The position numbers were made by a program, and so were the translations under genes. From contig CALDPI010000262.1 in the NCBI GenBank assembly GCA_937912045.1, positions 1-9,655 on the forward strand: a stretch of 9,655 bases of DNA. The letters are read 5' to 3'. Position 1 is the first letter of the stretch. Each line of letters opens with the position of its first letter. The notes under the pieces are model-generated. The model did no database searches, was not told the origin of the DNA, and worked only from the letters and a program-made list of their open reading frames with translations. This document shows positions 1 through 7,000 of this stretch, in pieces. The DNA is from an uncultured Clostridia bacterium (lineage in GTDB: Bacteria > Bacillota > Clostridia > Oscillospirales > Acutalibacteraceae).

Positions 1-926
1 TTCTGCAAAACTGCAATTTCACCGCTGAGAACGGCGGCCTGCTCCTCAAAATGTGCAGAACGCGTGCGAAGCTCATCGATTTCTGAAGTGATTTTTGCAG
101 AGTTGATTGAGTTGTTTTCAATATCATTCTCAAAACGCTGAAGCTCTGCGTCAACCTCGCCGTATTGCGCCTCACATACGGCAATTTTGCTGTCCTGTTC
201 ACGAATTGCGTCTTTTGAATTGTTTAAAGTATGCATCCAGATGCCGATTTCAAGCTCACGCTTGCTATCAGCATACTCTAAAAACTTTTGTGCTTTTTTG
301 CTCTGCTCCTCGAGAGGACCAACGCGGCTCTCAAGCTCGGCAAAAATGTCTTTGAGGCGAATCATATTATCATCCGCTGCAGCAAGCTTGCGCTCTGCGT
401 CGGCTTTTCTGTAACGATATTTGGAAATACCTGCCGCCTCTTCAAAAATATCGCGACGCTCCTGCGATTTTGAACTGATTATGGTATCAATTTTACCCTG
501 TCCAATCATTGAATAACCGTCACGACCGAGACCGGTATCCATAAATAACTCGTTAACATCACGAAGCCTTACCGATACGTTATTGATAAGGTACTCACTC
601 TCGTGAGAGCGATAATATCTTCTTGTAACGGCAACGGTATCATTATCAAAATTTAAACTGCGGTCTGAGTTGTCAATTACCAGAGTAACCTCGCAATAGC
701 CGTGGGGACGTCGGTCGGCAGTACCGCCGAAAATAACGTCTTCCATAGACTGACCGCGCAGATTTTTTGTGGACTGTTCGCCTAAAACCCAACGCACAGC
801 ATCGGAAATGTTGCTTTTTCCGCTGCCGTTTGGTCCAACAACCGCAGTTATTCCTTTACCGAATTTAAGCGTTGTTTTGTCTGCAAAAGATTTGAAACCC
901 TGAATTTCTATTGAACGCAACAGCAT
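1..926 (-). CDS. smc: Chromosome partition protein SMC, N-terminal part (gene runs off the window)
   Basis: SMC is the ATPase of the bacterial condensin complex with ScpA and ScpB. It loops and compacts origin-proximal DNA and helps separate sister chromosomes. The ATG at 926 opens a reading frame with no stop to base 1, giving 308 residues of a protein that is normally about 1,190 long. Visible are the N-terminal IEIQGFKSFADKT signature (residues 6-18), the Walker A P-loop GPNGSGKS (31-38), the R-loop arginine R57 and the Q-loop within SMIGQGKI (Q143). From about residue 165 the sequence becomes the charged heptad-like N-terminal coiled coil, rich in Glu, Lys and Ala. The hinge, second coil, ABC signature and Walker B lie outside the window. 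The start codon sits 4 bases after the radical SAM stop codon. The ribosome binding site AAAGGGTG (935-942) lies inside the 3' end of that gene, so the two are probably coupled. ftsY commonly follows smc in Firmicutes, but that is beyond the edge. Confidence 0.97.
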   Translation of the reverse strand, partial: MLLRSIEIQGFKSFADKTTLKFGKGITAVVGPNGSGKSNISDAVRWVLGEQSTKNLRGQSMEDVIFGGTADRRPHGYCEVTLVIDNSDRSLNFDNDTVAVTRRYYRSHESEYLINNVSVRLRDVNELFMDTGLGRDGYSMIGQGKIDTIISSKSQERRDIFEEAAGISKYRYRKADAERKLAAADDNMIRLKDIFAELESRVGPLEEQSKKAQKFLEYADSKRELEIGIWMHTLNNSKDAIREQDSKIAVCEAQYGEVDAELQRFENDIENNSINSAKITSEIDELRTRSAHFEEQAAVLSGEIAVLQ

Positions 927-930
927 GTTT

Positions 931-1923
931 TTAACACCCTTTAACTAAACATTCATTTACATTTAAACTATCGTCTTTTTTCACAGAAATCTCATATCCG
1001 AGATTTTTAAAATACAAAATATTTTCTTTCGATTGTCCAATCGCTTTTGAAAGGCAAGCGCCGTTTACAAATACAACGTATTTTCCGAGATTTTTAAGCT
1101 GTGCACTTATTTTCTCTCTAAAAACGTAAGAGTCGCAAAGCTCTTTAAAAGCGGGATGCCACGGACCGGCAATATATGCCTCAGCATCAATCGTATGCAA
1201 TCCAAGCCGTATTACAGGAATATCGGCCATATCAAACATAGCGTTTAGCTTAACACAAAGCAAAGCAGTATCTTGAAGTGCAGGTGGAATATACTTACCG
1301 TTTTCATAAAGTTCAGCCAAATATGTATCACGCAGAGTGATTGTCGGGTAAATGCGAACACAATCGGGCGAGAGTGAAATTATCTGCTCTGCCGTGTGAA
1401 CATCCAACTCATCATTACTGCCATAGAGGCCCGTCATCATTTGAAGGCCAAGAGAAAAGCCGTGCTTCTTTATGAGTGCTGATGCGGTCTTCACCTGATT
1501 TGCGGTATGTCCTCGCATATTTTTCTGCAAAACGGCATCATCCATACTTTGCGCGCCAAGCTCAATAGTTGTGACGCCGTAGCTTTTAAGTATTGTCAGC
1601 ACCTCGTCATCAATGGCATCGGGCCTTGTTGACACGCGAATGCCATAAACGGAGCCGTTTTTTATATGTTTTTGGGCAGCTGCCAGAAGAGAAATCATAT
1701 ATTCCCTTTCAATAGCTGTGAAGCTGCCGCCAAAAAAGGCAATTTCCGTCGTGCGAGGCAAATATTTTTTGCTGCCCTTTGCAGCTTTAACAGCACGGTC
1801 TATGGATGTTTCATCCGGCAAAGCAGAGGTGCCTGCAATGTGGTGCTGATTGCAAAAACTGCAATTATGCGTACATCCGAGATGCGGAACAAAAATTGAA
1901 ATGTTTGAATGAACAATGCTCAT
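931..1923 (-). CDS. Elp3-like radical SAM protein without an acetyltransferase domain
   Basis: This is a 330-residue radical SAM enzyme. The iron-sulfur cluster motif CTHNCSFC (C17, C21, C24, spacing Cx3Cx2C) should bind a 4Fe-4S cluster that cleaves S-adenosylmethionine. Downstream are GGSFTAI (65-71, the glycine-rich SAM-contact strand), RVSTRPDAI (96-104), IELGAQSMDD (120-129) and RGHT (137-140). All of these resemble the radical SAM core of the Elp3/COG1243 group. The C-terminal part (about 240-330) corresponds to the small domain that follows the core in this group. Full Elp3 is about 550 residues and carries a GNAT acetyltransferase domain that makes cm5U34 in tRNA; that domain is absent here. 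The protein is complete rather than truncated, so its chemistry must differ, and its substrate is not known to me. The ATG at 1923 overlaps the rnc stop in an ATGA junction, with only a weak GGG 9 bases upstream, so translation is probably coupled to rnc. A role in RNA modification is inference from family and neighbours only. Confidence 0.85.
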   Translation of the reverse strand: MSIVHSNISIFVPHLGCTHNCSFCNQHHIAGTSALPDETSIDRAVKAAKGSKKYLPRTTEIAFFGGSFTAIEREYMISLLAAAQKHIKNGSVYGIRVSTRPDAIDDEVLTILKSYGVTTIELGAQSMDDAVLQKNMRGHTANQVKTASALIKKHGFSLGLQMMTGLYGSNDELDVHTAEQIISLSPDCVRIYPTITLRDTYLAELYENGKYIPPALQDTALLCVKLNAMFDMADIPVIRLGLHTIDAEAYIAGPWHPAFKELCDSYVFREKISAQLKNLGKYVVFVNGACLSKAIGQSKENILYFKNLGYEISVKKDDSLNVNECLVKGC

Positions 1924-2600
1924 TCTTCAATACCCATAAGCTGTAAAGCCTGTTTTGCGGCACACTGCTCGGCCTGTTTTTTGCTTTTGCCGATTCCGCT
2001 GCCGATAACGTTGGAGTTTAAATGAACCTCAACCTTGAAGGACTTATTATGGTCAGGACCCGACTCATCAACAAGAATATAAGAAAGATGCTCTTCCCTA
2101 TTTCTCTGTATAACCTCTTGAAGCGTGGTTTTATAATCCTTGAAAACCTCATCCTCGGTATGCTCAAGCTCTTCCTTAACGAAGCGTAAAACATGTTTTT
2201 TGGCATTCTCAAAACCGGAATCAAGATAAATTGCGGCCAAAATTGCCTCAAACGCATCAGCAAGGATTGAGGAGCGCTCGCGTCCGCCGTTTTGCATTTC
2301 ACCCTTACCGAGTAGCATATGCTCGCCAACGTTCATCTGCCGTGAAAACTCACAAAGTGATTTTTCACACACAAGCGATGCACGCAGCTTTGTAAGCTCT
2401 CCCTCTGGTCTGTCCCTAAAATTTTTAAAAATATATTCGGATACGATAAGAGATAAAACAGAATCGCCCAAAAACTCAAGTCGTTCGTTGCAACGACTAG
2501 GGTCACCCGTCTCATTGGCATAAGACGAGTGTGTCAACGCAAGTCGCAGTAACGATTTATCCTTAAAAATATAACCGATATTCTTTTCAAGAGATTCCAT
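1920..2600 (-). CDS. rnc: Ribonuclease III
   Basis: This is a cytoplasmic Mg2+-dependent endonuclease that cuts double-stranded RNA. It separates 16S and 23S precursors from the rRNA transcript and processes structured mRNAs and antisense duplexes. At 226 residues it has the usual length. The N-terminal endonuclease domain (about 4-145) contains the family signature NERLEFLGDSVL (38-49) with E42 and D46. The second acidic pair is D115 and E118 in ADAFEAILAAIYLD. All four catalytic positions are therefore present. A double-stranded RNA-binding domain follows (about 155-224), starting DYKTTLQEVIQ and ending in a basic helix with GKSKKQAEQCAAKQAL. The start at 2600 is 11 bases after the plsX stop. 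AGGATG (2609-2614), which overlaps the plsX stop codon, is the ribosome binding site. The last bases overlap the start of the radical SAM gene by 4. The order plsX-rnc-smc is typical of Firmicutes, but acpP, which usually sits directly before rnc, is missing. Confidence 0.97.
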   Translation of the reverse strand: MESLEKNIGYIFKDKSLLRLALTHSSYANETGDPSRCNERLEFLGDSVLSLIVSEYIFKNFRDRPEGELTKLRASLVCEKSLCEFSRQMNVGEHMLLGKGEMQNGGRERSSILADAFEAILAAIYLDSGFENAKKHVLRFVKEELEHTEDEVFKDYKTTLQEVIQRNREEHLSYILVDESGPDHNKSFKVEVHLNSNVIGSGIGKSKKQAEQCAAKQALQLMGIEE

Positions 2601-2608
2601 TTTAACAC

Positions 2609-2614
2609 ATCCTA
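2609..2614 (-). promoter_or_regulatory. Ribosome binding site of rnc
   Basis: AGGATG on the minus strand lies 8-9 bases before the rnc ATG and shares bases with the plsX TAG stop. It supports the 2600 start and suggests that ribosomes finishing plsX can reinitiate on rnc. Confidence 0.7.
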
Positions 2615-3601
2615 CATTTTTTCAAGACCGGCACTGATTTTACCAATAACGTCGTTTTGCGTATAGGTAATTGCCTGACGAATGGCGTTTTTAATCGCCT
2701 TAGCATCAGAACTGCCGTGTGCTTTGATAACAGGCCTTGCACAACCCAGAAGCGGTGCGCCGCCAACCTCGGAATAATCTGCTTTCTTCTTAACTTCAGA
2801 AAGCCCCTTTTTCATTGTAAGGGCGGAAAGCTTTGTCACAATATTCTTATAAAATACGCCCTTTAACAGCTTAAAGAACGACATTGTAACACCCTCAATA
2901 AGCTTGAGTGCAACATTACCGGTAAAGCCGTCAGTAATGACAGCATCACAGTCGCCTTTCATGATTTCGCGCGATTCAATATTTCCGACAAAATTAATCG
3001 GGGCTTCCTTTAAAAGTGAATATGCGGCAAGTCGCAGCTCGTCGCCCTTTGTATCCTCTGTACCAATATTGAGCAGGGCTACCTGAGGATTATTTATTCC
3101 CTCAACCTCCTCGAGATATACAGACGCCATAAGGCCGTACTGGGCAAGCATTTCAGGTCTTGAATCGGCATTTGCACCGATATCCATCATCAAAAATGAT
3201 TTATTAAGTCCGGGTATCATACTTCCAAGCGCAACACGCTTAATACCCTTAATTCTCTTAATTATCAGCGTTCCGCCGACAACAACAGCTCCTGTGCTGC
3301 CTGCCGAAACGAAAGCGTCTGCCTCGCCATCGGCAACGAGCTTAAATGCAACAGCCATTGAACTGTTTTTAAGGGCACGCAAAATCGCCGTAGGCTCGTC
3401 GTGCATGGTAAGAACGTCAGGCGCATCGACAACATCAATTCCGTCAAGCGAAATTCCGTTTTCTGACGCACAGTTTTTGATAGCATCCGCCATTCCGACC
3501 AAGGAAATATTAACACCATATTCATCTGCTGCGAGTCTTGCACCCTTGATTATTTCAAGCGGTGCATTATCGCCGCCAAAAGCGTCAACAGCTATCCTCA
3601 T
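2612..3601 (-). CDS. plsX: Phosphate acyltransferase PlsX
   Basis: PlsX converts acyl-ACP and inorganic phosphate to acyl-phosphate. PlsY uses acyl-phosphate to acylate glycerol-3-phosphate in the first step of phospholipid synthesis. PlsX is a peripheral protein at the inner face of the membrane. At 329 residues it has the family length. Recognisable blocks are the N-terminal IAVDAFGGDNAP (3-14; most homologues have Met where this has F8), the SAGSTGA loop (99-105), MDIGANADSRPE (139-150), LLNIGTEDTKG (177-187), DAVITDGFTGNVALK (219-233) and the C-terminal GGAPLLG (280-286) followed by KAHGSS (293-298). The ATG at 3601 is preceded by AAGGGGA, which overlaps the trmFO stop codon, giving tight coupling. 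In many Firmicutes plsX follows rpmF or fapR and precedes acpP. Here it follows trmFO and precedes rnc, so its substrate carrier ACP must be encoded elsewhere. Confidence 0.97.
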   Translation of the reverse strand: MRIAVDAFGGDNAPLEIIKGARLAADEYGVNISLVGMADAIKNCASENGISLDGIDVVDAPDVLTMHDEPTAILRALKNSSMAVAFKLVADGEADAFVSAGSTGAVVVGGTLIIKRIKGIKRVALGSMIPGLNKSFLMMDIGANADSRPEMLAQYGLMASVYLEEVEGINNPQVALLNIGTEDTKGDELRLAAYSLLKEAPINFVGNIESREIMKGDCDAVITDGFTGNVALKLIEGVTMSFFKLLKGVFYKNIVTKLSALTMKKGLSEVKKKADYSEVGGAPLLGCARPVIKAHGSSDAKAIKNAIRQAITYTQNDVIGKISAGLEKM

Positions 3602-3608
3602 ATAAAAA

Positions 3609-3615
3609 TCCCCTT
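3609..3615 (-). promoter_or_regulatory. Ribosome binding site of plsX, overlapping the trmFO stop
   Basis: AAGGGGA on the minus strand ends about 7-8 bases before the plsX ATG and starts within the trmFO TAA. This fixes the plsX start and argues for coupled translation. Confidence 0.75.
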
Positions 3616-4912
3616 ATGTAATATTTTTATCAAACCACTCAAGCGAACGAAGGGACAGTGCCATATATCTTTCACGCTTATCCCTTATATGATTTTCAAG
3701 CGGTGGCAAAACCCCAAAATTTGCCCCCATAGGCTGAAAATCCTTAACACTCTCGTCACATATATACGAAAGTAAAGCGCCAATCATTGAAAACTGCGGT
3801 AATATAAGCGGTTCACTACACAGAAGTTGATTTGCCGCGTTAATTCCTGCAATAATGCCGCTTGCAGCCGATTCCATATAACCCTCTACACCGGAAATCT
3901 GTCCTGCAAAAAAGACATTTTTATCGGTCTTTAAGGAAAGATTTTTGGAAAGCAAGCGCGGCGAATCAATAAACGTATTGCGGTGCATAACACCATAACG
4001 CAGAAATTCGGCGTTTTCAAGGCCGGGTATCATAGAGAACACACGCTTTTGTTCGCCAAATTTTAAATTGGTCTGGAAACCAACCAAATTATACATAGTG
4101 GCGTCTGCGTTTTCGCGGCGAAGCTGAACAACAGCCCAAGGTCTGCGGTCGGTACGCGGGTCGCGAAGACCAACAGGCTTCAGAGGGCCAAAACGTATGG
4201 AATCCTCACCGCGTTTTGCAAGAATTTCAATCGGCATACAGCCCTCATAAACCGTAATCGGACGGTCAAAATCCTTAACAGGTGCAGATTCTGCCGATAT
4301 AAGCTCCTTATGAAAACGCTCGTACTCCTCTTTGTTCATGGGACAGTTAATATAATCGTCATCGCCCTTGCCGTAACGTGAGGCAAAAAAGGCGATGTCC
4401 ATATTTATGCTGTCGGCCGAAACAATGGGCGCTGCGGCATCAAAGAAGCTGAGATGCTCGCTGTTGCACTTGCGTTTTATGCTATCGGCAAGTGCGCCGT
4501 CGGTAAGCGGTCCCGTTGCAATAACGACAATTCCCTCAGGAATTTCTGAAACGGATTCAGATATAACCTCAATCAAATTGTTTTCTTTAACCTTTTTGGT
4601 AATATAATCCGAAAAAAGCTCTCTATCAACGGCAAGCGCGCCGCCAGCGGCAACCTTGCACAATTCTGCCGATTCCATGCAAACAGAATTAAACCTGCGC
4701 ATTTCTTCCTTTAAAAGTCCTGCGGCAGAATCAATACGCGCCGCCTTAAGCGAATTTGAGCAAACCAGCTCTGCAAAAGCATCGCTTTTGTGCGCGGGCG
4801 AGCGTTTTATAGGTTTTTGTTCGTAAAGTTTTACGGGAATACCACGTGCAGCTATTTGCAGTGCGGCCTCACAGCCTGCAAGGCCGGCACCGATAACCTT
4901 AATACATTCCAT
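3614..4912 (-). CDS. trmFO: Folate/FAD-dependent tRNA (uracil-54-C5)-methyltransferase TrmFO
   Basis: TrmFO makes ribothymidine at position 54 of the tRNA T-loop, using methylenetetrahydrofolate as carbon donor and FADH2 as reductant. This is the Firmicute-type alternative to SAM-dependent TrmA. The protein is 432 residues, close to the family length. The FAD-binding Rossmann motif VIGAGLAG occupies residues 6-13. AELVCSNSLKA carries C51 and YEGCMPIE carries C225, matching the two functionally important cysteines known for the family. GPLKPVGLRDPRT and FFAGQISGVEGYMESAASG are further family blocks, the latter near the C-terminal FAD contact. An upstream in-frame ATG at 4945 would add 11 non-conserved residues inside the end of topA. 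The ATG at 4912 is preferred because homologues begin just before the Rossmann strand. It lies one base after the topA stop with only a weak purine-rich leader, so expression probably depends on coupling to topA. The dprA-topA-trmFO order is conserved in Firmicutes. Confidence 0.96.
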   Translation of the reverse strand: MECIKVIGAGLAGCEAALQIAARGIPVKLYEQKPIKRSPAHKSDAFAELVCSNSLKAARIDSAAGLLKEEMRRFNSVCMESAELCKVAAGGALAVDRELFSDYITKKVKENNLIEVISESVSEIPEGIVVIATGPLTDGALADSIKRKCNSEHLSFFDAAAPIVSADSINMDIAFFASRYGKGDDDYINCPMNKEEYERFHKELISAESAPVKDFDRPITVYEGCMPIEILAKRGEDSIRFGPLKPVGLRDPRTDRRPWAVVQLRRENADATMYNLVGFQTNLKFGEQKRVFSMIPGLENAEFLRYGVMHRNTFIDSPRLLSKNLSLKTDKNVFFAGQISGVEGYMESAASGIIAGINAANQLLCSEPLILPQFSMIGALLSYICDESVKDFQPMGANFGVLPPLENHIRDKRERYMALSLRSLEWFDKNIT

Positions 4913-4913
4913 A

Positions 4914-6986
4914 TTACTTTTTCTTTCTTGTCGGACAGTCGGCATTCATACAATACTTTCTACCCTTAAAGCCTTTAAGAATGAAGCTTCCGCACTCCTT
5001 GCATACGTCACCTGTCGGAAGTCCGGGTGCGGCAAAGTCACAATTCGGATAGTTTGAGCAGCCGTAAAAAGTCTTATTGGTGTTGCGCTTAACACGCTTT
5101 ACAAGCTTTGCGCCACACTTTGGACAGGGCTGCTTTATATCATCTTCGGGCATGGGCTTGGTGTTTTTACATTCCGGATATCCCGGGCACGCCAAAAACT
5201 TGCCGAATCTACTGCTTTTAACGACCATTTTTCTGCCGCATTTTTCGCAAACAACGTCACTCTCAACGGCAGGAACCTTAACCCTTACACCGTCCATAGA
5301 ATTTTCGGCCTTTTTTAGTGTTTCCTCAAAGTCGCCATAAAATCCTTCCAGAACGTTTTGCCAGTCAAGGTCACCAGCTTCAATTTTATCAAGATTGCTT
5401 TCCATACCAGCAGTAAACTTAATATCGACAATCTTTTTGAAGTGGGTTTTCATTATCTCGGTAACGATAGTACCAAGGCTTGTCGGCTTAAGTGACTTCT
5501 TATCGCGCTCGATATATTCTCTTTGCAGAATGTTAGAGATAATCGGTGCATAGGTTGACGGTCTTCCGATTCCGTTTTCGTCCAGCGCTTTAATAAGCGT
5601 AGGCTCGGTATAGCGCATCGGCGGCTGAGTGAAGTGCTGGTTCGGCACCAGAGCTTTAAGCTTCAAAACGTCGCCCTCGTTCATTTCAGGAAGTGCGACT
5701 CCCTCATCCGATTCGACGTCTCTGCCCTCTTCATAAAGCACGGTATATCCGTCAAATTTAACGCTGTAGCCGCTTGATTTGAAGATGTAATTATTGGCGC
5801 CGATATCAACAGCCATTGTATCCTGAACACAAGCCGACATTAAGCTTGCAATGAAACGCTCCCAAATGAGCTTATAAAGCTTATACTGCTCTGCAGAAAG
5901 CGAATCCTTAATGCTTTCGGGAGCAATAGAAATGTTGGTAGGACGGATTGCCTCGTGCGCGTCCTGAGCGCTGGTCTTGGTTTTAAAATAACGCGGCTTT
6001 TTGGGAAGATACTTTTCACCCCAACGAGAAGTAATATACTTTCCTGCGGCAAATCTCGCCTCCTCGGAGATGCGCAGAGAGTCGGTTCTCATATAGGTGA
6101 TAAGACCTGTAACGCCCATGCCGGGAATGTCAACACCTTCGTAAAGATGCTGTGCAATTTTCATTGTGCGCTGACCGTTAAAGTTGAGCTTGCGCGAAGC
6201 CTCCTGTTGCATTGTGGAGGTTGTGAACGGAGGAGCAGGCTGTTTGTTGCGTGTGCCCTTCTTAACGTTGAGCACAACGTACTGTGCACCGTCAAGCTCG
6301 GACACGATTTTTTCAGCATTCTGACCATCTCCAATCTCAACCTTTTCGCCATCGGAGGTGCCGTATAGTCTGGACTCAAAGGATTTTCTACCGCTTAAAA
6401 GCTTTGCATCAATAGTCCAGTATTCCTGCGAAACAAAGTCGCTTATCTCTTTTTCGCGGTCAACAATAAGTCTGAGAGCGACCGACTGAACACGTCCTGC
6501 AGAAAGTCCGCTTTTTACCTTTTTCCAAAGGAAAGGACTAATTTTATATCCAACAATTCTGTCAAGAACTCGGCGTGCTTGCTGTGCATCAACAAGGCTC
6601 TGATTTATGCTACGCGGATTAGCCATACCGCTTTTTACTCCGCTTTCGGTAATTTCATTAAAAGCAACGCGGTTGGCTTCATCAGTATTCAAAGCAAGAA
6701 TCTGTGCCAAATGCCAAGAAATAGCTTCACCTTCGCGGTCGGGGTCGGTTGCGAGGTAAACCATTTCACTCTGTGCTGCGGCATTTTTGAGAGATTTAAT
6801 GAGTTCCTTTTTATCAGCCATATTCATGTACTGAGGAACAAAACCTTTTTCAATGTCAACACCAAGACGTGATTTAGGAAGGTCACGTATATGGCCCATA
6901 GAAGCCATAACCTCATAATCAGGTCCCAAGTATTTCTTTATACTCTTTACCTTTGTCGGTGACTCAACAATTACAAGTTTCGACAT
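4914..6986 (-). CDS. topA: DNA topoisomerase I (type IA, omega protein)
   Basis: Topoisomerase I relaxes negative supercoils by cutting one strand and passing the other through, mainly behind transcribing RNA polymerase and replication forks. At 690 residues it matches the Firmicute form. The N-terminal TOPRIM domain has VIVESPTK with catalytic E8, and DPDREGE with acidic residues D81, D83 and E85. The active-site tyrosine is Y298 in GLITYMRTDS, followed by AHEAIRPT (343-350) and NGIGRPSTYA (471-480). The C-terminus has three Cys4 zinc ribbons: C580/C583/C600/C606, C621/C624/C643/C649 and C662/C665/C679/C684. It ends in a basic RKKK tail. The ATG at 6986 has a strong AAGGAG 8 bases upstream, directly after the dprA stop codon. 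It is flanked by dprA and trmFO as in Bacillus and relatives. No residue expected for activity is missing. Confidence 0.98.
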   Translation of the reverse strand: MSKLVIVESPTKVKSIKKYLGPDYEVMASMGHIRDLPKSRLGVDIEKGFVPQYMNMADKKELIKSLKNAAAQSEMVYLATDPDREGEAISWHLAQILALNTDEANRVAFNEITESGVKSGMANPRSINQSLVDAQQARRVLDRIVGYKISPFLWKKVKSGLSAGRVQSVALRLIVDREKEISDFVSQEYWTIDAKLLSGRKSFESRLYGTSDGEKVEIGDGQNAEKIVSELDGAQYVVLNVKKGTRNKQPAPPFTTSTMQQEASRKLNFNGQRTMKIAQHLYEGVDIPGMGVTGLITYMRTDSLRISEEARFAAGKYITSRWGEKYLPKKPRYFKTKTSAQDAHEAIRPTNISIAPESIKDSLSAEQYKLYKLIWERFIASLMSACVQDTMAVDIGANNYIFKSSGYSVKFDGYTVLYEEGRDVESDEGVALPEMNEGDVLKLKALVPNQHFTQPPMRYTEPTLIKALDENGIGRPSTYAPIISNILQREYIERDKKSLKPTSLGTIVTEIMKTHFKKIVDIKFTAGMESNLDKIEAGDLDWQNVLEGFYGDFEETLKKAENSMDGVRVKVPAVESDVVCEKCGRKMVVKSSRFGKFLACPGYPECKNTKPMPEDDIKQPCPKCGAKLVKRVKRNTNKTFYGCSNYPNCDFAAPGLPTGDVCKECGSFILKGFKGRKYCMNADCPTRKKK

Positions 6987-6994
6987 ATTCTTTC

Positions 6995-7000
6995 TCCTTA
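6995..7000 (-). promoter_or_regulatory. Strong ribosome binding site of topA
   Basis: AAGGAG on the minus strand lies 8 bases before the topA ATG and starts at the base after the dprA stop. This near-consensus site fills most of the 14-base intergenic gap and suggests topA is translated well independently of dprA. Confidence 0.8.

Noticed and set aside
2479..2498. Inverted repeat AGTCGTT / AACGACT with a 6-base loop in the start of rnc, considered as an RNase III self-cleavage site.
   Set aside because: A 7-bp stem is far shorter than the roughly two helical turns RNase III needs. The sequence also encodes the conserved NERLE signature, so it is explained by coding constraint.
4913..4945. 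The longer TrmFO start at 4945 (11 extra residues inside topA).
   Set aside because: The extension is just the topA C-terminus read in another frame. Homologues begin immediately before the FAD-binding strand, which the ATG at 4912 provides.
4965..4979. Near-perfect palindrome CTTAAAG-C-CTTTAAG at the end of topA, considered as an operator upstream of trmFO.
   Set aside because: It falls in the codons for the third zinc ribbon (LKGFKG), has no second copy in the window, and trmFO appears to be coupled to topA rather than separately controlled.
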